From Acidimicrobiales bacterium (GTDB lineage: Bacteria; Actinomycetota; Acidimicrobiia; Acidimicrobiales; AC-14), in the NCBI GenBank assembly GCA_025463925.1, contig JAODBK010000011.1:1-55674 (forward strand): DNA of 55,674 nt. Direction: 5' to 3'. The notes beneath the pieces were generated by a model, which was not told the origin of the DNA, did no database searches, and was given only the letters and a program-made list of their open reading frames with translations. The stretch's first letter is position 1, and every line of letters begins with the position of its first letter. Shown here piece after piece: positions 15,868 through 24,158 of this stretch. The translations under genes and the position numbers were made by a program.

Positions 15868-16035
15868 CTACGACGCTTTCGCTCGATACTCCTCGAGAGC
15901 ATCAACCGGGATGTGGGCGATGCCGTCGACCATTACGTACCGGATCTTGTGCTCTCGGATGAGCACGAGGAGGTCTCGGGTGGGCATGCCGAGCCGGCGG
16001 GCAGCCTCGGAAGCACGAAGAGGATCAGCGGCCAT
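15868..16035 (-). CDS. small excisionase-like helix-turn-helix protein
   Basis: A 55-residue protein from ATG 16035 (an in-frame Met at 16065 would overlap the upstream gene more). The whole protein is one winged/HTH_17-like unit: LRASEAARRLGMPTRDLLVL, then REHKIRYVMVDGIAHIPVDA and EEYRAKA. Such proteins act as recombination directionality factors or small DNA-binding regulators. It overlaps the upstream 67-residue gene by 11 bp, implying co-translation. A decayed paralogue lies at 14751-14862. Confidence 0.7.
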   Translation of the reverse strand: MAADPLRASEAARRLGMPTRDLLVLIREHKIRYVMVDGIAHIPVDALEEYRAKAS

Positions 16036-16228
16036 CGGTTCCTCCGGAAGGATCGTCAAACCCAAGTCTACGGCTGAGCAGCCGGATCTCGGTCTCCACT
16101 GTTACGACGGCCGCCAGGTGGCCGCTGTCGATGAGGGCGTCTCTGGCATCCTCCAATGCGGCAAACAGGGTCAGAGCCTCCTCAAGGGTGTAGCTGACCG
16201 CGTCCGGCGGTTCATCGTCGCCCGGCAT
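16025..16228 (-). CDS. small hypothetical protein paired with the HTH gene
   Basis: A 67-residue, mostly helical acidic protein (SYTLEEALTLFAALEDARDA ... IRLLSRRLGFDDP). Its end overlaps the start of the helix-turn-helix gene, so the two probably form one transcription unit. No family is recognised. A toxin-antitoxin-like pair is conceivable but unsupported. Confidence 0.55.
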   Translation of the reverse strand: MPGDDEPPDAVSYTLEEALTLFAALEDARDALIDSGHLAAVVTVETEIRLLSRRLGFDDPSGGTDGR

Positions 16229-16303
16229 CGACGGAGTCTTGCAGGCGCCCGCTCGCGAGCTTGTGGTTGCAAGCTCCTCCGGCCGATCGCGTGCGCACTA
16301 CTT

Positions 16304-16316
16304 CGGCACCTATCGG
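16304..16316. repeat. junction motif copy A (CGGCACCTATCGG)
   Basis: One of a set of related motifs at gene junctions in the island. The TAG stop of the minus-strand gene at 16310 lies inside it. It continues outward as CGCACTACTT, also found near 20750 and 27860 in the opposite orientation. Confidence 0.6.
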
Positions 16317-16630
16317 TCGGTCGATGGCACGGGGTCGTCACGGGACCTTTGACGAGTTACGGCGAGGCACAAAACGAGACCGAGCGCGTACACGGCAACC
16401 CCGATCGGGACGTAGCGGTTGGGGCCGCGGCTGACGGCGACGAGAGAAGGCCAACTGCATACCGTCACGAGCCAGACTGTGCCGACGTAGACCCGCTCAC
16501 TGCGGCGACTAGCAGCGCGGCGTTGCGATCGCTTCACTGTCAGCCAGAGGAGTGGCAAGACGGCAATCGTGGCCGCGGCTGCGTAGAAGAGGCCGAAGAC
16601 AACCCAAAGGCCGATCCAGCCCGGCACCAA
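16310..16630 (-). CDS. small membrane protein (3 TM)
   Basis: A 106-residue protein with three predicted helices (WIGLWVVFGLFYAAAATIAV; VYVGTVWLVTVCSWPSLVAV; YVPIGVAVYALGLVLCLAV) and basic loops. GTG 16630 is the start. Its stop codon lies inside junction motif A. No family is recognised. Confidence 0.6.
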   Translation of the reverse strand: MVPGWIGLWVVFGLFYAAAATIAVLPLLWLTVKRSQRRAASRRSERVYVGTVWLVTVCSWPSLVAVSRGPNRYVPIGVAVYALGLVLCLAVTRQRSRDDPVPSTDR

Positions 16631-16668
16631 TCAAAGGGTATCGAAGGGACGCGCCAACTCTCCTGGAT

Positions 16669-16683
16669 CGGCACCTATGCGCT
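16669..16683. repeat. junction motif copy B (CGGCACCTATGCGCT)
   Basis: Lies 2 bp beyond the stop of the gene at 16686-17012. With its flank CCTGGA it is nearly identical to copy C at 17396-17410. Confidence 0.6.
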
Positions 16684-16685
16684 CT

Positions 16686-17012
16686 TCACCACTCGACCAC
16701 TGTGTGACCCGCGGCGTCACGGACTTCTCTGATCGTGCCGTAGGCGAATACGACTGCCTTCCCGTCGCGAAGTAGCTCAACCCCCCGGCCTTTTGTGGGT
16801 CCGACGACTCCAGGTCGCTCGATGGGCCACTGGATCATGGCCCCCTTCCCGACGACGAGCACCAAGTACTCGTTGCGGTGAGCCTCGAAGAAGGCTCGCT
16901 TCTCCGCACTGTCGGCGCTGGAGAGCCTCAGCCCGTAGCGCAGGTAGACGATGAGGCCCGCCAGCAGGACTACCAGCACGGCAACAACGGCGGCGGTTCT
17001 CACGTCCGTCAT
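16686..17012 (-). CDS. single-pass membrane protein, hypothetical
   Basis: 108 residues from ATG 17012. An N-terminal helix (TAAVVAVLVVLLAGLIVYLR) anchors a ~75-residue soluble beta-rich domain (EYLVLVVGKGAMIQWPIERP; GKAVVFAYGTIREVRDAAGH). No family is recognised. The start was chosen because the upstream extension to 17204 is Arg-rich shadow sequence and overlaps the next gene. Confidence 0.6.
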   Translation of the reverse strand: MTDVRTAAVVAVLVVLLAGLIVYLRYGLRLSSADSAEKRAFFEAHRNEYLVLVVGKGAMIQWPIERPGVVGPTKGRGVELLRDGKAVVFAYGTIREVRDAAGHTVVEW

Positions 17013-17044
17013 CTTGCATGGTGCGCGTGCCCGGCGAGCGGTAG

Positions 17045-17052
17045 CGGCACTT
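17045..17052. repeat. partial junction motif (CGGCACTT)
   Basis: Located in the gap between the genes at 16686-17012 and 17072-17368. It keeps CGGCACTT and the nearby CCAGG flank seen with copies B and C, but lacks TAT. Confidence 0.35.
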
Positions 17053-17071
17053 CCAGGTCGGGTGGTTTGCG

Positions 17072-17368
17072 TCACCTTCGGTGCTTGCGGACCGTGATGA
17101 CGCCCCGCCCGACGAGGCCGAGAACGCCAACCCCGACGAACACACCACCCGCGATGCTGCTGTAGGCCCCGATCGCGATTCCGAGCGTGAGGAGGGCGTA
17201 ACACGCGGCCCCGACTGCAAGGTGGACCCGCCGCTCATCGTTCGCGAGCCAAGCCTTTCGTGCCAAGACGACGAGGACCACGGGGATCGGCGCAAGCGCC
17301 GCAGCGATGACAAGGCCCACCCATCGGTGCTCGGTCGCGAGCGGCACCGGGACAGATTGCACCATCAC
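17072..17368 (-). CDS. small membrane protein (2-3 TM)
   Basis: A 98-residue protein with helices WVGLVIAAALAPIPVVLVVL, HLAVGAACYALLTLGIAIGA and AGGVFVGVGVLGLVGRGVIT and a basic C-terminus. ATG 17368 or 17365 is the start. It is part of the minus-strand run of small genes, and no family is recognised. Confidence 0.6.
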   Translation of the reverse strand: MMVQSVPVPLATEHRWVGLVIAAALAPIPVVLVVLARKAWLANDERRVHLAVGAACYALLTLGIAIGAYSSIAGGVFVGVGVLGLVGRGVITVRKHRR

Positions 17369-17395
17369 TCACTCTGGACGGAGGGCGACCTGGAG

Positions 17396-17410
17396 CGGCA
17401 CCTATGCGCT
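17396..17410. repeat. junction motif copy C (CGGCACCTATGCGCT)
   Basis: Contains the TAG stop of the DUF6228 gene at 17402-17404. Identical to copy B over 15 bases. Confidence 0.6.
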
Positions 17411-17830
17411 TGTCGGGAGTGCCAGGAACTCGGTGACCTCTTCGGCCAATCGCCGCAGTTCTTCGCCCGCTTCAACGGCGATTTCCACGGTCGCCTGCCA
17501 GGCATCCGGCTTCCAACTGTGACGGAGGGTTGCCCGGAGAGCGACATGCCCGAGAGGATCGTGACGGGCCTCAAGAGTTAGGTCGTGCTCGATGGCCTCC
17601 CAAGTCCGCACGCCTTCCCAACCGCGCCAGTCAGCAGCAAGCGACCACACGAAGGCGGCAAGGCCCTGCGAGCCTTCGACAGAGCGCACAAATGACGACG
17701 CCTCTAGCCCGGGGCCGTGAACCTCCGTCACAAAGTCAACGAAGTCGTAGCCGTCGCGGAACGGATCGCTGGCGTCACGGAGGAGCACCCAACGCTCAGC
17801 CTCGCGACGGCCGATTCGGACTTGCGCCAT
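17402..17830 (-). CDS. DUF6228-like protein
   Basis: 142 residues from ATG 17830. The core, FVWSLAADWRGWEGVRTWEA, with HDPLGHVALRATLRHSW and EIAVEAGEELRRLAEEVTEF, matches my recollection of the DUF6228 family, small proteins often found beside polymorphic-toxin immunity genes in actinobacteria. The biochemical role is unknown. There is no signal peptide. Its stop lies inside junction motif C. Confidence 0.7.
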   Translation of the reverse strand: MAQVRIGRREAERWVLLRDASDPFRDGYDFVDFVTEVHGPGLEASSFVRSVEGSQGLAAFVWSLAADWRGWEGVRTWEAIEHDLTLEARHDPLGHVALRATLRHSWKPDAWQATVEIAVEAGEELRRLAEEVTEFLALPTSA

Positions 17831-17897
17831 CTTTGAATGATGCCGCGCTTTGCCGCGAGCCAACCGCACGGTATTGCCGGACCTGGGTAGCGCATCG

Positions 17898-17910
17898 CGG
17901 CACTTATCGG
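17898..17910. repeat. junction motif copy D (CGGCACTTATCGG)
   Basis: Located between the permease gene (ends 17990) and the DUF6228 gene start. The preceding GCGCATCG is shared with the copy near 20742. Confidence 0.55.
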
Positions 17911-17989
17911 ATGCCCAGCCCGGCACGAGTCCAGTGAGCTCGCAACGCAGATGACCCGAAGCGCGCCGCCCCAGATGAAGAGTGGGGAA

Positions 17990-20542
17990 TCATCCCGCTC
18001 GCAGAACTTGGGCGGCAGGAGTGCGGGCTGCGCTGCGACGCGGGAGCGTCGCGACGAGATTCGCGAGCACGACCGCGCCGACCGCGACGAGGATCACCGA
18101 CATCACCGGGACGGTCGGTTGGGGCACGGCATTGATGTTGCGGGCGAACAGAGTCCAGAGTTGGCGGCCAAGGGCGATGCCGAGTGGGACTCCGACCACG
18201 ACCCCGATGACCGCCGCGATCGATGCCTGCCAGGCCACGGCGGCCGCGAGCTGTCGCTTCGTGAATCCGAGCGTCTTCAACAGCGCGAGGTCGTGTCGTC
18301 GTCGCCGCACCGACGCCGCGAGGGTGAGGCCGAGCGCGAGGGTCGCGCCGGCGGCGAGTCCGGACGCCAACAGGGCCGGCGTACTGCCCGCCGACCGGTA
18401 GTTGACGATCTCGGCCGGATGCTGGACACCCAGCAGTTGAACCGTGTCGCCTACCCCGGCGGGGTCGGCTGCGAAAGCCTTGGTGCCGGCATCGGCGATC
18501 CGTTGCATATCGGCCAGGCCCGTGGCGGCGCTCACGCCCTTGCGCAGGCGCACGAAGACGAGACCGGGGCCGTTGAAAATGGTGTCGGGGTTGGTGATGG
18601 CCTGCAGAAAAGCAGCCGGCACTATGGCGGTGGACAGCAGCGCTCCGACGCCCATCGACGTGTGGTCGGCAAGTGTGGCGGAGGTGGCGACCGCCGGCAT
18701 GGTGGCGGTGCCGACGATCACCAGGCGCATCGGTGGGATGTTGAGCGGGGCTTGGTTCGGTCTCCCGTAGCCCACCAGAACGGTGTCGCCGATGTGCTTG
18801 TGCAACTGGGCCAACGTGGCTGCACCCAGAACGATCTGGTCTCTGTCGTCTACGGCGTGTCCTGCGAGAAGAGGCGGAGTCAGCGCGGCGTGTGTGTCAC
18901 CGAGCAGGGCCGGAACGTTCAGGCCGTCGATCTGCACATTGAGATTGTGGACGCCCGCCCAAGCCGCGACGTTCGGGTCGTGATCGAGGAGGGCCGTCGC
19001 CTGAGGGGGGACGGCGGTGATGGAATTGAGGGCGTAGCTCCAGTTCCACCCGTAGAGCGCCGGATGCGACACGAGGGTGCGCAGGCCGCTGCCGAATGTC
19101 AGGGTCGCCACCACCATCACCACTGCCAGGGCGGTGCCCACCAATGCCGAGCGCACCGGCACCGCGGTGCGGCCCCGTCCCGGCTCGAGCGCGAAGCGCG
19201 CGCCGACGACGGCGGGCGCTGGCAGCCCCGACGAGGTGGCCATGCGCACGATGCGCGAACGGCGGGCCGCGATGGCGCGCGACCTGCGTGCGACGCGGTG
19301 GGGCGCGCCGAGGGAGGCCAGTAGGCCGGCGATGGCTCCGAGGCCGCCGATCAATACCGCCAGCCCGACACCGAGGACGGCCCAGTCAAAGGCGATGCCC
19401 CGCGACGGATAGACGGGGCGCACGGGGCCCAGCGGCGCCAAAGGCGAGAGCGCGACGGCTATTGCTCCTGCCAAGAGCGTCCCGAGGACAACCGCGCCGA
19501 GAATGCCGATCAGGCCGTCGCTGATGGTCGCGGCGAGGCCGGCGCCGAGGGCACGCAGCACTTGCAGGTCTTCATCTCCCGACCGCAGTTGGCGGGAGAT
19601 GGCCTGGATGGCAATGAGGACGGTGGCGAGAGCGGCGATCGCTCCGAACACACCGATCGCGATCGTTTCGGGTTTCACGGCCCGCTCCACCTTCGCCTCG
19701 CCGAGCGACGTGACGCGGAAGAAGGAGGCACTGCCCGGCGGAAGTAAGGCGACGATCGCCTGCTCCACCGCGGCCACGTCCCGGCTGCCGTGCACGAGCT
19801 GAAGGCCGTACCAGGTGCCCTGAGTGCCCGTCGCGTCGAGCAACGAGCGGGTCAGTGACGGGGTGAACAAGACGTTGGTCGGGAGACGATCGGTCTCGTC
19901 GGCGGCCACCTCGTTGTTGAACACGACGAGGCCCACGAGCTTCATGTCGACGCGGCGCTCCGGCGGGACCTTTGCCGTGCCGAAACCCGGCAGGTTTGCC
20001 TGCGCAGGCTCGTAGAACCCCATCGGGACGACCTGACCGATACGCAGCCCGAGGAGGCGAGCCCCCACCGCAGTCGTGACGAACTCGTCGGCGCGATCGG
20101 GGCTGGCCATGCGGCCCGCGACGGCCGTGGTCCGGTCCTCGTTGAAGTAGAGGCCATCGACGCTGCCGGCCAAATTCAGTTGGGCGACGGCGGCGAAGTT
20201 GGGCGTCCCGTCCGGCTCGAGTGGGGCGGCGAAGACCCCGACCCAGCTCTCGACCCGTTTCACCTGGGCGAGCCGAGCGATCTCGTTCGTCACCTTTGGG
20301 GAGTAGCTATTGGCGGCTGAGTCGGCACTGATGCCGTACGTCGAGAGGGTCAGGTCGGTGGGGTCCGTGCTGGCCAGGAATCTCGGGTAAGCCGACTGCG
20401 TGCGCCGACCCGCGGCGATCGAGCCCATGGCGATCCCACCGACCAACCCGATGAGGAGCACGATCGCCAGGTAGCCGCCCCATCGGCGACCGAAGGTGGC
20501 CCGAAACCGGTACCCGACCACGCGATGCACCAGCCGGTTCAC
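17990..20542 (-). CDS. FtsX-family ABC permease (MacB/LolE-like), without its ATPase
   Basis: An 850-residue membrane protein. An N-terminal helix (YLAIVLLIGLVGGIAMGSIA) precedes a large extracytoplasmic domain. Then come three helices beginning at GVFGAIAALATVLIAIQAIS, a second half with helix SALVGTALAVVMVVATLTFG and another external domain, and a C-terminal FtsX block (LALLKTLGFTKRQLAAAVAW, then VIGVVVGVPLGIALGRQLW). This is the doubled-FtsX layout of actinobacterial lipoprotein/peptide exporters. These normally work with a MacB-type ATPase, but none lies on either side, so it may borrow one encoded elsewhere or be inactive. Confidence 0.85.
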   Translation of the reverse strand: MNRLVHRVVGYRFRATFGRRWGGYLAIVLLIGLVGGIAMGSIAAGRRTQSAYPRFLASTDPTDLTLSTYGISADSAANSYSPKVTNEIARLAQVKRVESWVGVFAAPLEPDGTPNFAAVAQLNLAGSVDGLYFNEDRTTAVAGRMASPDRADEFVTTAVGARLLGLRIGQVVPMGFYEPAQANLPGFGTAKVPPERRVDMKLVGLVVFNNEVAADETDRLPTNVLFTPSLTRSLLDATGTQGTWYGLQLVHGSRDVAAVEQAIVALLPPGSASFFRVTSLGEAKVERAVKPETIAIGVFGAIAALATVLIAIQAISRQLRSGDEDLQVLRALGAGLAATISDGLIGILGAVVLGTLLAGAIAVALSPLAPLGPVRPVYPSRGIAFDWAVLGVGLAVLIGGLGAIAGLLASLGAPHRVARRSRAIAARRSRIVRMATSSGLPAPAVVGARFALEPGRGRTAVPVRSALVGTALAVVMVVATLTFGSGLRTLVSHPALYGWNWSYALNSITAVPPQATALLDHDPNVAAWAGVHNLNVQIDGLNVPALLGDTHAALTPPLLAGHAVDDRDQIVLGAATLAQLHKHIGDTVLVGYGRPNQAPLNIPPMRLVIVGTATMPAVATSATLADHTSMGVGALLSTAIVPAAFLQAITNPDTIFNGPGLVFVRLRKGVSAATGLADMQRIADAGTKAFAADPAGVGDTVQLLGVQHPAEIVNYRSAGSTPALLASGLAAGATLALGLTLAASVRRRRHDLALLKTLGFTKRQLAAAVAWQASIAAVIGVVVGVPLGIALGRQLWTLFARNINAVPQPTVPVMSVILVAVGAVVLANLVATLPRRSAARTPAAQVLRAG

Positions 20543-20664
20543 CGTCGCGTACGACGCAGGTTCACAGCACCATCGTCCTCCGAGGGAGCGCGGTTGCGCC
20601 CGGTCCTCTCCCAGTGTGAACCGACCCTTAGTCGCCGGCCAAGGTGGTCAGCCGGTGCGGAGCC

Positions 20665-20682
20665 GTCGTGTTAACACCACGT
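20665..20682. promoter_or_regulatory. near-perfect 18-bp palindrome upstream of the permease
   Basis: The perfect palindrome GTGTTAACAC (20668-20677) is extended by CGT/ACG arms, with one mismatched pair. It lies about 125 bp upstream of the permease start, and a GCAGC/GCTGC hairpin follows near 20688-20706. It looks like a repressor operator; the factor is unknown. Confidence 0.4.
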
Positions 20683-20741
20683 CGGGCGCAGCTAACTTTC
20701 GGCTGCACCATCCGGCGGTGCCGGACATCGGTGGCGCATCG

Positions 20742-20756
20742 CGGCACAAGTAGTGC
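20742..20756. repeat. junction motif copy E (CGGCACAAGTAGTGC)
   Basis: Begins CGGCAC like the other copies and is preceded by GCGCATCG, as in copy D. Its AAGTAGTGC part matches, in the opposite orientation, the CGCACTACTT flank of copy A. It is 2 bp from the tautomerase-like stop. Confidence 0.45.
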
Positions 20757-20758
20757 GG

Positions 20759-21148
20759 TCAGATGTCGACCTTGAACCCCACGTCGACTTCGCTGGCTGG
20801 CACGCCGCCGTCGACTCCCCAGTTCTCCATTGGCACCTCTTCCAGCACGATCACAACATCGTCCGGCGGGACGCCGAGAGACTGAAGTCCATGCACGATC
20901 GCCTGATACAAGCGCCGCTTGGTCTCGATCGTCCGACCCGCGAACATCGTCACGGTCACGATCGTGTATCGATCGGACACCTTGGACGGAAGGACCACGT
21001 CGGCAGCATCTCGTGTGACAGCAATGACCGTGGGGTCGCCCGGCGGCACCTTCAGTGCGCCAACAAGCGCGTCGGCGACACCTTCGATGAGCAGCCGTCG
21101 ATCGTTCTTCGTTATCGCCCAGAAAAGCTCGATGCGTGCGATCGCCAT
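20759..21148 (-). CDS. tautomerase-superfamily protein lacking Pro1
   Basis: 129 residues from ATG 21148. The beta-alpha-beta repeats RRLLIEGVADALVGALKVPP and KRRLYQAIVHGLQSLGVPPD, with the ending EVPMENWGVDGGVPASEVDV, are typical of tautomerase-like (4-oxalocrotonate tautomerase fold) proteins. The catalytic N-terminal Pro expected straight after Met is absent: the protein starts Met-Ala-Ile-Ala-Arg. Either another residue acts or the enzyme has a non-tautomerase role. It lies between two junction motifs. Confidence 0.75.
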   Translation of the reverse strand: MAIARIELFWAITKNDRRLLIEGVADALVGALKVPPGDPTVIAVTRDAADVVLPSKVSDRYTIVTVTMFAGRTIETKRRLYQAIVHGLQSLGVPPDDVVIVLEEVPMENWGVDGGVPASEVDVGFKVDI

Positions 21149-21192
21149 GAGCGCACCGTATCCACGACGGCCCGGAGCACCCCACGAAATAA

Positions 21193-21205
21193 CGGCACCT
21201 ATCGG
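21193..21205. repeat. junction motif copy F (CGGCACCTATCGG)
   Basis: Identical to copy A over 13 bases and continued by TCGG. Located between the beta-propeller gene and the tautomerase-like gene. Confidence 0.6.
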
Positions 21206-21245
21206 TCGGGTGCGGAATACGGTTGATCGACACACCACCCGACCG

Positions 21246-24158
21246 TCAGGTGAGCGTCAGCGTCCACGCCCCGCGGCCATGTGTGGCGGCGACCAGTTGG
21301 TCGCCGTAGAGCGTCAGGCCGTAGACCGCAACCGCCGGCAGGCCGGAACCGAGCGCCGACCAGCTGTTCCCGCCGGTCGCCGGCGCGGTCAGGACGCCGA
21401 AGTCGGTCGCGGCGTAAAGCACCCGTCGGGCGTCGTCGTACACCAGGCCGGTGACCGGCATGTCGCCGATTCCGCCCGCCGCCGAGGGGTCCCCGGACAG
21501 GTCGGTCGCGGCGGCCGCGCCACCGCTCGGGTCGAACCGCAGGTCGTAGACGTGCCCACCGGCGAAGTATGCCGAGTAGCCCGAGAACGACACGAAAGCG
21601 TGCATCGGGTCGGCCGGGTCGACGGCGATGCCGCTGATGAACCGCTCCGGGGTGAGGTGCGTCTTCCCGCCATCGGACGTGTCGATGCGGGTGAACGTCA
21701 CGTCCTTCGCGGCGGCCCGGGCGTTGGTGCTGACGAACAGCCGCGCGCCGCGGGTGGCCACCCACATCACGTCGGGGTTGCTCGGCGCGACGGCGATCGC
21801 GGCGATGTAGAAGCCGGACCGGTCGCCGAACGACGGGCTGGTCAGGTCCGCGCCGATCGACTGGAAGTCGCCACAGACGACGGTCGGGTCGAAGCGCGCG
21901 GGATCGGTCTCGCTGCAATGCGAGTCGAGCCACGCGGGGTCGCCGCCATCGTCGGTCGTGCGCCAGACGTGCTGGAGACCCGTATAGACGGTGCCCGGGA
22001 TGCTGGGCGCCGCGATCAGCGGCACGTAGAACGACGTCCGCTCGCCGCTGGAGTCCTGCGGCTGGGAGATGTAGTTCCAGTGGTCCGGGTCAAGGCCGGC
22101 GCCATACTGCGCCGTGGCCGGCGCGGAGTTCACGTCCGCGAACGAGTCGTAGTAGGTGTGGAAGTGCACGCCGGAGTTGCCGCTGTCGGTGGCCGACTGT
22201 CCGCCGTCGCCGCCGACGGTCTCGTAACCGGTGTCGCTGCCGCCGAACGCCCACGTGCCGTTGTCCTGCGTGCCGCCGAGATAGTGACGGATACCGCCGT
22301 CGACGTACGACGACACGCTCTGGAACTGAAGCGTCTGTAGGCCCTGGTTGAGCGGCCGGACCGCCGTAGGGACGGCCTTTAGCCACCGCAGGCAGTCTTG
22401 GAGGTCGTAGCCGTTCAGATGGCGAGCGGCGCAGGTGCCGGAGGCGTCGACACTGGCCGCGCCGTCGACCCGGATCACTCCGCCGTCGCTCGCCTCGAAG
22501 AACTGATCCTGCTGGCCAGGGACGAACGCGAGCGCGTGCTGGTCCGGGTGCATCCCGACGCCGTTCGTGCCGACGGTCATGTCGGTGAACGACACTCCGG
22601 CGGTGACCGACCGCAGCACCGCGCGACCGTTCGACCGCGGCGGGACGGTGCCGAAGATCTCGTCGTAGTTCATCGACCCGCCGATGTAGACGGTGTCGGG
22701 GTGGCCCGGCGGCGTGACCACGAACATGTCATAGCCGCACTGCGCCTCGCAGAAGTTGTACGAGTCGAAGCCGGGCTGGCCGTTGCCGGGGTTGGACAGG
22801 TTGGTCCAGCCGCCGTTGCCGTTGGAGTCGCTGAGCTTGCTCGCCGCGACGTCGGCGTTGTCGGTACGCCACAGCCACGACAGGAACTTCTCGTCGTTCT
22901 CGTCACCGGCGTAGATGCGGGTCTTGCCGTTCTTGACGGTCAACGCGAACTCGGTGCGGTCGCCGAACAAGTCCTTCGGGTGCGCGGTCGCGAACACCCG
23001 CTTGAACGCCGACGTGCCGTCGAGCCGCGACGAGCTGCGCCAGATGCCGTAGCCGTACAGCGCGACGTACACGGTGTTCTCGTCGCGCGGGTCGAGTTGC
23101 ACGTTGTTGACGCCACCCTGGAAGTAGTCCTGTCCGGTCGAGGGCGGCACCGTGTTGCCGGGCAGCGAGAAGATCTTCGTGAACGTCGTCGTGCCCGGAG
23201 CGAGTCGGAACAGGCCGAGCGGGGCCGCGTCCGGCGGCGTGCGACGGCCGCTGTAGACGGCCGAGACGCCGTGCCGGGCGACGTCGGTGCCCATGTAGAC
23301 GGTGCCGTTCGAGGACACGGTGAGGCCGCCGATGCCGCGGCTGAGCGCGGCGACGTCGCTGTTCGCGACCAGCGACCAGTGCGCGCCGCCGTCCGCGGTG
23401 CGGTAGAGACCGACGCCGGCCTCCGAGTCGCCGCCGCCGTTCTGCTCGCCGGTGCCGACGTAGAGGGTGTGCCGCGGTACGTCGTAGAACAGTGATCCGA
23501 TCGAGCCGGACGGGATCCCGGCCGAGACGAACGACCACGTCGGCGAGTTGGACAGGCCGTTGTCGGTGCGCCAGACGCCGCCGCCGGCGGTGCCGAGGTA
23601 GACCGTGCACGCGGACGCGTTACATCCGGGTACGACGGCGAGCGCGGTCGCGCGACCGGAGTTGGTGCTCGGCGTTCCGGTGTAGGTGACGAGGCCGGGG
23701 ACGTCGTTCGTCAAGGGCCCGAGCGGCGACCACGTACCGCCGGTCGCGGTGAACGTCGAGTTGCTCGTCGCGTTGCTGGTCGATGTGGTCGGCGTCGAGC
23801 CGTCGGTCCGGGAGTTGCGGGCGAGCTTGTCGAACGCCCGCCGGGCGCCGCGGGCCTGCGCGTCGGAGATGGTCGTGCGGGGAAACGCTCGGTCGGCGTA
23901 GTCCTGTTGCGCCGGGCCGTATGCCTGCTCCTTGTCTGGCTCGAGGGCGTCCTTGAGCATCGCCAGTGGAAGGTGCCGGTGGACCAACGCCGCCTCGGGC
24001 TGCTCAAGGGCAAACTGCGCGAGGGTCTCCCCCGACAGTTGCGGCGCAGGTACGGCCGCCGGGGTCGTCACGACGCCGCCGCCGGCCTGCCCAAACACGG
24101 CGACGACCGCGAGCCCGCCCGTAGTGGCGAGCATCCGCCGACGCGATCCAACACGCAT
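21246..24158 (-). CDS. large secreted BNR/VPS10-like beta-propeller protein
   Basis: A 970-residue protein from ATG 24158, behind a GAGGGGG site. A basic start and hydrophobic stretch (MLATTGGLAVVAVFGQAGGG) act as a Sec or Tat-like signal. After a Ser/Thr-rich linker there are many sialidase/sortilin-type repeats with the pattern VYLGTAGGGVWRTDNG, LYVGTGEQNGGG, YRTADGGAHWSLV, VYIGGSMNYDE, LRSVTAGVSFTDM, MWVATRGARLFVS and LYAATDFGVLTAPATGGNSW. Two multi-blade propellers are likely. Such proteins bind or cleave glycans (GH74-like) or act as surface adhesins. The catalytic residues cannot be assigned by eye. Confidence 0.82.
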   Translation of the reverse strand: MRVGSRRRMLATTGGLAVVAVFGQAGGGVVTTPAAVPAPQLSGETLAQFALEQPEAALVHRHLPLAMLKDALEPDKEQAYGPAQQDYADRAFPRTTISDAQARGARRAFDKLARNSRTDGSTPTTSTSNATSNSTFTATGGTWSPLGPLTNDVPGLVTYTGTPSTNSGRATALAVVPGCNASACTVYLGTAGGGVWRTDNGLSNSPTWSFVSAGIPSGSIGSLFYDVPRHTLYVGTGEQNGGGDSEAGVGLYRTADGGAHWSLVANSDVAALSRGIGGLTVSSNGTVYMGTDVARHGVSAVYSGRRTPPDAAPLGLFRLAPGTTTFTKIFSLPGNTVPPSTGQDYFQGGVNNVQLDPRDENTVYVALYGYGIWRSSSRLDGTSAFKRVFATAHPKDLFGDRTEFALTVKNGKTRIYAGDENDEKFLSWLWRTDNADVAASKLSDSNGNGGWTNLSNPGNGQPGFDSYNFCEAQCGYDMFVVTPPGHPDTVYIGGSMNYDEIFGTVPPRSNGRAVLRSVTAGVSFTDMTVGTNGVGMHPDQHALAFVPGQQDQFFEASDGGVIRVDGAASVDASGTCAARHLNGYDLQDCLRWLKAVPTAVRPLNQGLQTLQFQSVSSYVDGGIRHYLGGTQDNGTWAFGGSDTGYETVGGDGGQSATDSGNSGVHFHTYYDSFADVNSAPATAQYGAGLDPDHWNYISQPQDSSGERTSFYVPLIAAPSIPGTVYTGLQHVWRTTDDGGDPAWLDSHCSETDPARFDPTVVCGDFQSIGADLTSPSFGDRSGFYIAAIAVAPSNPDVMWVATRGARLFVSTNARAAAKDVTFTRIDTSDGGKTHLTPERFISGIAVDPADPMHAFVSFSGYSAYFAGGHVYDLRFDPSGGAAAATDLSGDPSAAGGIGDMPVTGLVYDDARRVLYAATDFGVLTAPATGGNSWSALGSGLPAVAVYGLTLYGDQLVAATHGRGAWTLTLT

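Noticed and set aside
16260-21230. Integron attC sites at the small-gene junctions
   Set aside because: The recurrent CGGCAC motif is real, but I could not find the paired GTTRRRY/RYYYAAC cores, and no integron-type integrase is present. It is therefore reported only as a cassette-like repeat.
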